A DNA stretch of 64,000 nt from Trichomonas vaginalis G3. Its lineage: Eukaryota > Parabasalia > Trichomonadida > Trichomonadidae. The translations under genes and the position numbers were made by a program. The DNA is taken from the NCBI RefSeq assembly GCF_026262505.1, contig NC_067206.1, positions 9,978,268 to 10,042,267 on the forward strand. Direction: 5' to 3'. Under the pieces are notes generated by a model. It was not told the DNA's origin. It saw only the letters and a program-made list of their open reading frames with translations, and ran no database searches. Shown here in pieces: positions 7,737-17,054 of this stretch (positions within the stretch are counted from its first letter, which is position 1; the number at the start of each line of letters is the position of its first letter).

Positions 7737-7807
7737 GGGTGCATAGCTCAGTGGTAGAGCGCAACATTTGCATTGTTGAGGCCGAGGATTCGATCTCCCC
7801 TGCATCC
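7737..7807 (+). tRNA. tRNA-Ala (anticodon UGC)
   Basis: Same 71 nt sequence as at 6542-6612, on the opposite strand, so the two copies flank the eS6 gene in inverted orientation. The first 30-35 bases downstream (ATTTTTTGATTTTTATTTTTT...TTTTCAAA) are also conserved among the copies. It lies 70 bp upstream of the RRM reading frame. Confidence 0.93.
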
Positions 7808-7877
7808 ATTTTTTGATTTTTATTTTTTCTTTTCAAAAATTTTACTCCCCCTAATTTCATTGTGAAAATAAAATCAA

Positions 7878-8294
7878 ATGCAGGAAACTCCTTTGAAAAT
7901 ATATGTAAACAATCTTCCTCTAGATATGGACGAAAACGCAATAACTAAGTATTTCTCTCAATAAGGACCAATAATAAATACATTTTTGATGGTTGATGAA
8001 ACAGGAAAATTCAAAGGTATGGCTTTTCTAACATATCAAAAGGCCTCAGATGCTAAATATTGCATAAAGGATTTGAATGATGCTAATTTTGAAGGCAAAA
8101 GGCTCGTAGTTAGAGAAGCAAAAAATCAAACGAATTCAATTAAAGATCCAAATAGGAAAAAGGAAAAGCCACCACCATTCCAAATTTGTTCGGATATTAA
8201 ACAGACTCCTGAAATTGTTCAATACGTTGGTATGTTGAATCAATTGAAAGAAACATTCTTACGAGCTTGCGAAAACCTTGCTAAAGAATCTTAA
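7878..8294 (+). pseudogene. RNA-recognition-motif protein with one in-frame stop
   Basis: Starting at the ATG at 7878, the frame reads an RRM with RNP2 (KIYVNNLP) and RNP1 (KGMAFLTY), then a Lys-rich linker and a C-terminal helix (VGMLNQLKETFLRACENL). One in-frame TAA at 7962-7964 sits where RRMs usually have an aromatic residue (FSQ-x-GP). A TAT to TAA change would account for it. Everything before and after is in the same frame, so it is either a very young host pseudogene or a sequencing error. The RRM would bind single-stranded RNA. A weak initiator-like TCATTG lies about 18 nt upstream of the start. Confidence 0.75.
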
Positions 8295-8538
8295 GTTAAT
8301 TCAAAAATGGTTTGTATTATGTTACAAGAAAAAAGAAAAGAATTTATCATTAATTTTTTTTCGAGTGGCTTAACTATCCTATTACAATCTTACATTTGTT
8401 ATTAATAAACGATAGAATATTATTTATATATACTTTCATTATAAAATCTTGTTTCCTGAAATATCCAAAAAAAAACTTTACCAAAATTAATTTTAATCAC
8501 AAACAACAAAATATTTTGTACAAAAACAAATCACAACA

Positions 8539-9387
8539 CTATTTTTCTTCTTCTAATTCGCATTCAGCGCATTTAATAAGGAATTGACATTCTTGAATTA
8601 GTTCTGTTAAGTCATCTATGGAGAAAGCTTCTTCTGTCAATGGTTTGTATCTTCTCAAATCTAAATTTTTAGAAGCACTTTCTAATATAGCAGATCTAGA
8701 TTCATCAATGTTAGCTGTTTCTGATTGTTCTTTGAGAGAATCGTAAATCTTACGTTTATCACGTGCTGCCTTTAACTGTTCTAAAATATCATCGTATTCT
8801 TGCTCAAAAGCTTCTTTTTGAGCCGAAATGATATTTACTTGATCTTGAAGATTATTTAACTTTTTGCGTAGCTGCTGAAGATCTGGTGGCTCTGTTGATT
8901 CTTTTTCAAGTAATTCTTGTTTACCTCTGAGCTCAACTTGCTTTTTAAGTAAGTCTGATGATAATTTTGCTTGCTTTGCTTTGAGTTCTGTTTCTCTTTT
9001 TTGTTCAGCAAGAATCGAATCTTTAATTTCATTAATTCTTTCCTGGATTTTATTCTGTTGAACTGCCTTTTGCTGCATATTAAGTGATTTCTCTATATTT
9101 TTATGCATTTCATTTGATTTGTCTTTCATTTCTTTTTGAATTGCTTTTGCTTTTGCAATTTCTTGCTGTAATTCCAAAATACGTTTAGATGTGACTTCTT
9201 CACTAGGAATATCTGTTCTTTGCATCAGAGCTGACATTAGTTCTGCGATTTTTTTCTGTTCTTCAACTTTATTGCGCGCTATATCAAGTTGTTCTTTCAA
9301 ATTCTTGCGTGTCAGATCAAGTTCTTTAACAGAAGCAATAATATCTTGAGATTCCTTTAAAATTGCTGCACGAGGACGCGCTCTCAT
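8539..9387 (-). CDS. Coiled-coil protein, unknown
   Basis: 282 residues, almost all predicted coiled coil (Lys, Glu, Gln and Leu-rich heptads from about residue 20 to 215). A less regular C-terminal region contains PLTEEAFSIDDLTELIQECQ and ends ELEEEK. No globular domain recognised. Trichomonad genomes hold many such cytoskeletal-type proteins; a flagellar or cytoskeletal role is possible given NME7 divergently placed 211 bp away, but this is inference. Confidence 0.75.
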   Translation of the reverse strand: MRARPRAAILKESQDIIASVKELDLTRKNLKEQLDIARNKVEEQKKIAELMSALMQRTDIPSEEVTSKRILELQQEIAKAKAIQKEMKDKSNEMHKNIEKSLNMQQKAVQQNKIQERINEIKDSILAEQKRETELKAKQAKLSSDLLKKQVELRGKQELLEKESTEPPDLQQLRKKLNNLQDQVNIISAQKEAFEQEYDDILEQLKAARDKRKIYDSLKEQSETANIDESRSAILESASKNLDLRRYKPLTEEAFSIDDLTELIQECQFLIKCAECELEEEK

Positions 9388-9598
9388 AATTTTTATTATA
9401 AACTGTCAAAATATTAGAAAATATGAGGAAATGACCAATAAAGCAAGAAATTAGAAGTACATTGGTATTTAATATTGGATCTTTGATTAAATATCATTAT
9501 TATATTTTGCTTTACATTGTCAAAAACATTTATTCTGACGCTTTACAATGAAAAATAAAAACGGTTTTAGAAAACGTATTTTTTAAACATCCAGAAAA

Positions 9599-10732
9599 AT
9601 GGAAGTTGAATTTCCCAAATACGCCTTCGCTCTTCAATATTTTGATACCCCATCAATGTTGCTTCGTGACTATATCATCCAATTTTATACCGAAAGAGGA
9701 GAAATAGATATTTACGATTGCCGTGCAAAAAGAATGATTCTTAGAAAAACATTAGAGCACAAAATATCACTTTCAGATCTTTACGTAGGAAATAAGATTT
9801 TAGTTAATGGTCGTCAATACGATATTGTCGACTACGCAGACGAATTTACACGAAAAACACTTGGCAACCAAATTCAGTCTACATACGCAATGATCAAACC
9901 AGGATATTCTCAATATTTAGGTGAAACAATCGAGCGCATAAATAAAGAAGGCCTTCAAGTTGCAAAACTCAGAATGGGCTATATGTATCGTGAAATTGCA
10001 GCTAAGTTCTATGCTGAGCATCAAGGTAAGCCATTTTATGATACACTTGTTCGTTATATGACAAGCGGACCAATTGTAGCTATGGAACTTGTTGGTCAAA
10101 ATGCAATTGCCAAATGGCGTCAAATTATTGGCCCAACAAACCTTGACAATGCTAAGGCCCAAGCTCCAGAATCATTGCGTGCTAGATTTGCCCGCAGTAC
10201 AACAGAGAATTTCGCTCATGGATCAGATTCTCCAGAATCTGCTAAGCGTGAGCTCGGAATTATCTTTGGAGATAACTCCATCCGCCTTGTTGCTTCTCAT
10301 CAGGAGTCCACACTCTGTGTTGTTAAGCCACATATTGTCAAAGAAAATTTAGCCGGACAACTCATCCAAATGATCACAAAGGCAGGCTACCAGATTGTTG
10401 GTGCTGCTATGGAGTCTTACGATATACAGGCAGCTAACGAGTTTTACGAATGTTACAGAGGTGTAATAGATAATTATATGGAAATTACAACAGAGTTTGC
10501 TTCTGGCCCATTAATCGGCTTGGAGCTCAAGAAGGAGGGATCTTTCGATGTTGTTCGTGACTTCCGTGAACTTGTTGGACCAATTGATATAAAGGTCGCC
10601 AAAGTTATTCGCCCTGAGTCAATTAGAGCTAAATTCGGAAAGAACCAAACATATTGCGCTGTTCATTGCACAGATATCCCAGAAGAAGCTGAAATTGAAA
10701 CCAGATATTTCTTCGAACTCTTTGATCATTAG
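9599..10732 (+). CDS. NME7: NME7-type nucleoside diphosphate kinase (DM10 plus two NDK domains)
   Basis: 377 residues. Residues 1 to about 90 form a DM10 domain (RDYIIQFYTERGEIDIYD), followed by NDK domain A (about 92-235) and NDK domain B (about 237-377). The catalytic histidine is present in both: His207 in NFAHGSDSPESA and His356 in AVHCTD. This architecture and length match NME7, a protein of axonemal doublet microtubules and the gamma-tubulin complex (family knowledge). The protein would exchange gamma-phosphates between nucleotides, and in flagella serves as a luminal component. Frame intact. No clear initiator element seen upstream. Confidence 0.93.
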   Translation: MEVEFPKYAFALQYFDTPSMLLRDYIIQFYTERGEIDIYDCRAKRMILRKTLEHKISLSDLYVGNKILVNGRQYDIVDYADEFTRKTLGNQIQSTYAMIKPGYSQYLGETIERINKEGLQVAKLRMGYMYREIAAKFYAEHQGKPFYDTLVRYMTSGPIVAMELVGQNAIAKWRQIIGPTNLDNAKAQAPESLRARFARSTTENFAHGSDSPESAKRELGIIFGDNSIRLVASHQESTLCVVKPHIVKENLAGQLIQMITKAGYQIVGAAMESYDIQAANEFYECYRGVIDNYMEITTEFASGPLIGLELKKEGSFDVVRDFRELVGPIDIKVAKVIRPESIRAKFGKNQTYCAVHCTDIPEEAEIETRYFFELFDH

Positions 10733-10982
10733 ATAAACTTACTTTTTATTTGATTTAATAACTATTATATGATTTTTAATTATTATTTATCTTGAAATAC
10801 AACTTTTTTTCGGAATCATATATCAAAATTTTAAAAATCAAATGATAGAATAGGATAGCACTGAGTGAATAAGGTTCCAAAGTATTAACATAATTAGTAT
10901 AAACGATTTGTATTAATTTCAGTCACAAAAACAACAAATAAAGAGTTTAATAACGCAATCAAACAAAAAACATAATATATAT

Positions 10983-13900
10983 TTAGAGTGTAGTAACTTC
11001 TATTTGTTCATGATGAACTCCTAAACTAAGAGTTTTAGAGAAGTGCATACCAGGAGACATCTTTGATAAGCATATAATTCTTCCGTAATCAATGTTTGCA
11101 TGCATCATATCCGATCTCCAAAGAATAGAATTAGGGAATTTAACAGACCAAATCATATCATTCTTCTGAGCCATTGCAATCAATTCATCTTCCATTGTCA
11201 CAGCAATTTTTACTTCAATCTTTCTGTTAACTCCCTCATATCTCGCAATTTGAGCAAATGCAAGAGCATCTCTACATGTTTGTCTGCTAGAATTTGGATC
11301 ATAAAACAAAACATAAAAAGAAAATCTCATCTTTTCAAACATGAAAAATGAAACAAATTGAGAAAAGAAATCTTCTATTTTGCTTGAATAACTCAAGAAC
11401 TGATCATTTGTAACATTTGAGCTAAATAAGAAGTTAACTATTGCAACATTCTGTATGTGTGTTGCTTTATCTCTTTGCAGTACATTTGGAATAGAGAATG
11501 TTAATCTGATGTCTTTATACAAATTTCTTAAAGTTTCTTTCTTATTAAACAATCCTGTCATGTCATTAGAAATTACAACTTTTTCACCTTTCAGTTCCAA
11601 ATTTGATGGAAGATTCTTCCTTAAATAAGTAGAGTAATTATAATAATTTCTTGTTCCATAACAATCAGTAATTTCCATTGGAATATTATGCATCAATGTT
11701 CCTTTGATATCTCCAAAAATTGCCTCCGCAGCTTGATTTTGATCAACAACTTTCATTTCCTTGGAAACTTGGAATGTAGGAATAGGGAATGAATTGAATA
11801 TTTCGTTTGTGATCTTCTTAACTTGATCTTTATATCCCAAGAAATTATGGTTTTCATCGAAAAATGGATTATCATATTTTGGTAGGCAAATCATTCTTTG
11901 CATCAAATCGACACTTGTGTTAATTCTACTTATAATCACCATTCCATAGACAATCATTACAAATATCGCAATGAAGAATAAAATAGGAGCAGAAATAAAA
12001 GTAAAGTATACAGAATCAGCCAAAAAATTCAATTTTTTGTTGACATCTGTCAAGAAATTAATTAAAGGATTCTTTGAATATATGATCAAAGGAATTGTTA
12101 ATCTAGCAACATCTCTCACGCTTTGATTTAATCCTGATTCCATCAAAATGATATAAAAATCTCTAACTAATACTAAAGAAATGTTCATCATTTCAACAAA
12201 TATTTGTTTGTTCACATTTTTCATTGCTCTAATTAGTGTTTCATGACTTTCGGAATCAGATTTGATGATGGAATCATATGATGTTTGGTTGAAAAAGGAT
12301 TCGTACTCAAAGCTCAAGTTTGTTGTGTAAATATTATTATTCAAACCCATAAGAAAACAATATGATAACTTGATGTTTGATAATGATTCATTAATCTGCA
12401 AATCATTCATTAAAAGTGGAATCAATATATTGTTGTTTGCAATCATTGGTGTCGCCTGAGATGTAAGCAATGATACTTTGATAAAATTAATGAATTGTTT
12501 GTTAATCATTTTGATGTCTAATGCGTAGATATAACCAATAATCAATGGGAACAAGCATGCTACACAAAATGTCAAATAAGAATTGTTGAATTTTCCGCTT
12601 TCTGGCAATGTTTTTGTTTCTTTTAGGATCATTTTTTGATATTTCTTTCTTAAAAATGATACATAATTTTTTTTGAAATGCATTGTTTGGCAGCCCAAAT
12701 AGAAATACAATTTCTGAGATCTATACATCAAAAGATAAAACAAAACTAAGAAAATAGCTAATACAAATGTTAATCCATATAATGTTATTTTTGCCATTTT
12801 GTCTGCATTAGTTCCATATGTGTTAAATGTTGTATATAAATATTTGCATCTATTCATTAACAACATAAACAATTTGTCAGTTGTATTTGAATTACTTACG
12901 AATGTTTCGTTTTCTGTTGCTTGTATTAACTCTTCTTGAGCCTTCAGGAAGAGTTCTGAAATGTTTTTCGTATTCTTTAAATAACTGATTGTAAAAATAT
13001 TATCAAATGATGTGTTGATTGTTTCTAAACCGAGTTTCTTCTGATCATCTGATTTAGCATCATTAAGATACAATGAAATTGGTACATACCATGCAGAAAC
13101 AATGTTTGAATACGCCAAAAACATTCTTTGAACCATTTTGTACATTCTGAGAGGAGGAATTCCCGATGCAGAGCCAAAAAGATAGCCAAGTATGCATCCC
13201 AAAACAATAATAGTTAATATAATGACACCCAATGATTTGGTAAATACGAAATTTGATGGATTTACTTTTTTGATACTTTTCAAACGCAATTGAAAATATT
13301 CATCATGATTTTCAATTAAAGGAATCGAATTTACCGGATTATCTGATTTGTCTTCTTCCTCTAGTGAATCAGCCATGATTTTATCTTCATAATTTTCTGG
13401 TCGCAAAGTGATATATTTTGAAAAATCTTCATTACCGCCAATAACAGCATTATGTCTTTCAAAGAAAGGTTTTGCGCGTTGAACAAGTTGTGTAAGATCA
13501 TGAAATGCCATTTGTGCTGTCTTTGTGTTGTTTTGAATTACATAATACCAATATTGTTCTTCAAGTTTGTAGCAAATAGATAAAAGAGATGAGGAAATGC
13601 TTGTTCCTTTAGTTGTTGTGGTTCCTGATGCAATGAATATGATTGAACGCAACATTGAACTTAAATATTTATTTGTTGAGTAGAACATTGAGAGATTTTC
13701 AGCAAATTCAAGTAATTCCTTATGTGCTGATGGATCATATAGTTTAAATAAAATAGAAAACACAATTACAGAAGGATTTCCTGGATAAGTTTGTAAAACT
13801 ACTTCAGGAAAGTTTCTTGGGAACTTACATTGATCCTTTCTAATATCAGCAACGCATAAGATACGTGTTAATCTTGCTGGAGAATACTTCTTAGGATCAA

Positions 13901-14879
13901 TCCATTCAACAGATCTCAATAATCTTCTTAAATTCCATCTGCTTACATAGGTATGTAACAATGAAAGTACCACAAATACGCCATTAGCCATGAGAATCCT
14001 TAATGCCGATTCATATGAACCTAGTCTTTTAAATCTTGAAATACAGACTGTCATCAAGCATGCACATTCCATAAAAACAATTTGAATGGATAAAAAAGAG
14101 TGCCATGAGTTGTAATACACTGGTACTTTGAAAATATTGTACAATAAAATTATTCCAGCAATAAAAAGTACGATTGTTATGAAAACCGAAGACACTTGTT
14201 CATCCTTTGAGTATTCTATGTAGATTAATCCTATTATTGATGATAAATAAAAAGAAAAAGTTTTCATTGTTAAAATGTAATTCGGAGTAATATATGGTAA
14301 CTTCTCCATTCTTGAATCTGTTAGTAGGCGAATTAGTGCGAATATAGATGAAGGCAATGAAAGCCCAGAAAGGAAAGTAATAATCAAAGCATTCCAATTT
14401 GTTGAACGTACAAAATTAAACAAAGAAGAAGTTAAACCGATGCATATACATGTCATTAAAAGCGGTGATATTATATTATAGAAAGTATTGAAAATTAATG
14501 CAGGCATTGGCATGATAGATTTAAGAAATTTCTGTTGAAGACGTATGAATATTGATATTAATGATAAAATAAATATAATAATGAATGTATACAAGGAACG
14601 TACCGAGTAGATTGATTCAACTTTGGAATAATAACACAAACCGAAAGCTTCTCTAAAGTAATGAAGTGATATATCGTGGTGTTCACAGTTTTTTGCTTTG
14701 ATAATTATAACAACTGAAGCTAAAACTTGACAATATATTAATATTAATTTCAAAATTGCGATCAGATGTTGTCCAATTACTTGCAAAGTACTCACAGCAC
14801 CAAGATCATCGAAAAATCTACAAAAAGTAATGAAAGAGTTTAATACTTCCATGTTAGAGAGGTAGTCATACCCTTTCAT
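10983..14879 (-). CDS. Large polytopic membrane protein with PAS-like and C-terminal cyclase-like regions
   Basis: 1298 residues with many hydrophobic segments in two blocks: an N-terminal set to about residue 330, and further ones near 550-580, 720-745, 780-800 and 960-985. A PAS-like region lies at about residues 1030-1085 (IPTFQVSKEMKVVDQNQAA). The last 200 residues recall the tail of class III nucleotide cyclase domains (ending KMSPGMHFSKTLSLGV), but I see no catalytic metal-binding pattern. Trichomonads have many multi-pass proteins of this form ending in adenylate/guanylate cyclase domains; this may be a degenerate member. It is probably a surface or endomembrane sensor. Confidence 0.7.
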   Translation of the reverse strand: MKGYDYLSNMEVLNSFITFCRFFDDLGAVSTLQVIGQHLIAILKLILIYCQVLASVVIIIKAKNCEHHDISLHYFREAFGLCYYSKVESIYSVRSLYTFIIIFILSLISIFIRLQQKFLKSIMPMPALIFNTFYNIISPLLMTCICIGLTSSLFNFVRSTNWNALIITFLSGLSLPSSIFALIRLLTDSRMEKLPYITPNYILTMKTFSFYLSSIIGLIYIEYSKDEQVSSVFITIVLFIAGIILLYNIFKVPVYYNSWHSFLSIQIVFMECACLMTVCISRFKRLGSYESALRILMANGVFVVLSLLHTYVSRWNLRRLLRSVEWIDPKKYSPARLTRILCVADIRKDQCKFPRNFPEVVLQTYPGNPSVIVFSILFKLYDPSAHKELLEFAENLSMFYSTNKYLSSMLRSIIFIASGTTTTKGTSISSSLLSICYKLEEQYWYYVIQNNTKTAQMAFHDLTQLVQRAKPFFERHNAVIGGNEDFSKYITLRPENYEDKIMADSLEEEDKSDNPVNSIPLIENHDEYFQLRLKSIKKVNPSNFVFTKSLGVIILTIIVLGCILGYLFGSASGIPPLRMYKMVQRMFLAYSNIVSAWYVPISLYLNDAKSDDQKKLGLETINTSFDNIFTISYLKNTKNISELFLKAQEELIQATENETFVSNSNTTDKLFMLLMNRCKYLYTTFNTYGTNADKMAKITLYGLTFVLAIFLVLFYLLMYRSQKLYFYLGCQTMHFKKNYVSFLRKKYQKMILKETKTLPESGKFNNSYLTFCVACLFPLIIGYIYALDIKMINKQFINFIKVSLLTSQATPMIANNNILIPLLMNDLQINESLSNIKLSYCFLMGLNNNIYTTNLSFEYESFFNQTSYDSIIKSDSESHETLIRAMKNVNKQIFVEMMNISLVLVRDFYIILMESGLNQSVRDVARLTIPLIIYSKNPLINFLTDVNKKLNFLADSVYFTFISAPILFFIAIFVMIVYGMVIISRINTSVDLMQRMICLPKYDNPFFDENHNFLGYKDQVKKITNEIFNSFPIPTFQVSKEMKVVDQNQAAEAIFGDIKGTLMHNIPMEITDCYGTRNYYNYSTYLRKNLPSNLELKGEKVVISNDMTGLFNKKETLRNLYKDIRLTFSIPNVLQRDKATHIQNVAIVNFLFSSNVTNDQFLSYSSKIEDFFSQFVSFFMFEKMRFSFYVLFYDPNSSRQTCRDALAFAQIARYEGVNRKIEVKIAVTMEDELIAMAQKNDMIWSVKFPNSILWRSDMMHANIDYGRIICLSKMSPGMHFSKTLSLGVHHEQIEVTTL

Positions 14880-16011
14880 TATAAAATTGAATGTAGTGTG
14901 GATTTATATTTAAATTGTTCGTGAGATATTTGAGATGCCACACACAATAATTAAGTTTTTATAAATCCGAGATTTTGAATGTAATTTTTGTAAGGAAGAT
15001 TTCTGATAAAAATATTCTTTTCAAAATTTATAGGTACAAAAATATATATGCTAATTTATTGTCTCTGAATCATTATTTCAAGAAAAAATAAATAATAGAT
15101 GTAAACCCTCAAACTTTGTAAATTAAAATAAACTGTTTATTTACGGTCTGACTAAATAATGTCTATCGTCTGATAAAATGAAAAATGGCGTACGGTTCTG
15201 GGACTCACTAATAGTATGGAAATCGATAATGGTAAGATGAAAATTATAGAGGAATCGTTATTAATTAGGATTGATAAAAAGGAATTTGCAATGTTGATAC
15301 TCAGCGTGAATGAGTGGCATCATTATGTATATTTTTAACTGGATAACTCAACATATGTTTTTATCAAGATTTAAACGTTGCAATATGAGAAATAAGGAAA
15401 ATCTTTCCTCTCGTTGAAATTAGGAGACTAGGTTATAGCATCATAAGCCTGTACTTCAGTTCATCTATGTATATGTGAAATAAATCCTTGATTGACTAAA
15501 AATCAAAAATAGGGATACGAGATGGAATTGAAGTACTGCATATTTCATATTCCATGGTTTATGTAATTAAAGTGGTTAGCAAATATTTATGAAAGATCAA
15601 ATATTAAAAGAAATGAATTAAAATTCTTTGCCATTTTGACGGATTTATACTTGTTGATCATTATCCGGTTGAATAAGCTACTTGGTCTGATTCAAGAAAA
15701 TTAAAGATTTCAAAAGTCATCAATTCATCTCGTTGTTTTTGTTACTGATTTTTTAAATTTCACATTTTTTTTGGAATTTTTCAAAATTAATTTCAATTTT
15801 CTGATTTAAAAAGCCAAAATTGGAAAATTGTAAATCATTGATTAGAATATATTAATGATTTAATATTCAACCATATCATAAAATCTACAATTATCATCTC
15901 ATTTGAGTAATAATAGTATTTTATCTGCTAAAATTGCTTATCTTTGTTATAAAATATTAATAGAAATAGAACATATTTATTAATTATTAACAAAGAAAGG
16001 GAATAATAATA
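14880..16011. other. Long AT-rich intergenic region
   Basis: 1.1 kb without a supported gene, RNA or repeat. Only short accidental frames are present on either strand. It contains the upstream region of the 1298-residue membrane protein gene; no canonical TCA+1YWW initiator was found next to its ATG. Confidence 0.5.
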
Positions 16012-16485
16012 CTACTGAGCATTGATTTGCTTCAAAAATGCAAACGCGGCATCCGCAGAAGACATTGGATCATCTTGAGTTGCAAGCTCTGTAAAGTCGA
16101 AAGCACCTTCTGTAAAAGCTTCTGATTCAGCAAGCTCAAGCATATCAGTATAAGTCGTCGAATCATCTGCAGGATCGATTTGAAGATGCAGAGGAGCAAC
16201 ATTTTCTGGAGAAACGATTACAGAATATGGAATTGAAACCCTTAATTTTTGTGGTTTTGGTATCGGAGGAATATCTTGTTGAGGTTGCACTGGAGAAGGA
16301 GTTTCGTTAATTGCTGTAGATGAAAATGGATTGAAAGGGAAAGAATCGACAGTATCTTGCTCACTATTAAATGAATTTAAAGAAGCTGGCTGACTATCGT
16401 TTTTTGAGTTTTGATTTTGGACAGAGCTAGAATCTGTTGATGTGTTTCCTTTAGTTTGGTTGGGAGTTGATGCATTTTTCTCCAT
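16012..16485 (-). CDS. Ser/Asn/Pro-rich small protein, unknown
   Basis: 157 residues. The first 85 are low complexity (Ser, Asn, Gln, Thr, Pro). Then come a beta-like stretch (QKLRVSIPYSVIVSP) and an acidic, Ala-rich C-terminus (TDMLELAESEAFTEGAFDFT...DAAFAFLKQINAQ) that could be an amphipathic binding or activation-type region. No family recognised. The complete frame and flanking spacers support a real gene. Confidence 0.6.
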   Translation of the reverse strand: MEKNASTPNQTKGNTSTDSSSVQNQNSKNDSQPASLNSFNSEQDTVDSFPFNPFSSTAINETPSPVQPQQDIPPIPKPQKLRVSIPYSVIVSPENVAPLHLQIDPADDSTTYTDMLELAESEAFTEGAFDFTELATQDDPMSSADAAFAFLKQINAQ

Positions 16486-17054
16486 GATCTTGTTCCAAAT
16501 CGAGTCTAATTTTTATAAAACGATTATTTTTCTCACAATTCTTATCAACTAAAATTTTTGTACAAATTTGAGACTAGATCGACAAGTGGATATCTTGCAG
16601 CATTGAAAGTAGTCGGTCATATAGATTAACTAAATGATATTCAATCTTTTTAATGAATCTATTGATCATCTTTCTAATCAAATTCAATTCTTTGCCCTTT
16701 TCATGGACCATATTACCGTAATTCTCCTAAAATATTCAATGAAAAGCTATATACTTAGAACTATCAAATATTTGTTGAATTTGATTCTCTTTAACTTGGA
16801 ATTTAGCTTTTGAGGATGTGATCTCTTGTGATTATCCTAAAAACAATGAAATTAAGAGTTTACTTATTAACCCAAAGTTGAACACCATAAAAAAATTGAG
16901 GTATATTTTGATTTATATAAACCTACTAATTTAATGTTGAAAATATTTTAAGATTGCCGAGTTCAGTGAAAAAGAAGTTGTTATTTTTATAAAACTAAAC
17001 ATAAATTTTTTATTTTCCAAATAATTTACGCACATAAAATCAATAACTTACAAT
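16486..17054. other. Intergenic region
   Basis: 569 bp of AT-rich sequence between two minus-strand genes. No gene, RNA or repeat seen. Confidence 0.5.

Noticed and set aside
7855-7877. Initiator TCATTG before the RRM frame
   Set aside because: Last base does not fit TCA+1YWW; kept only as a weak remark in the gene entry.
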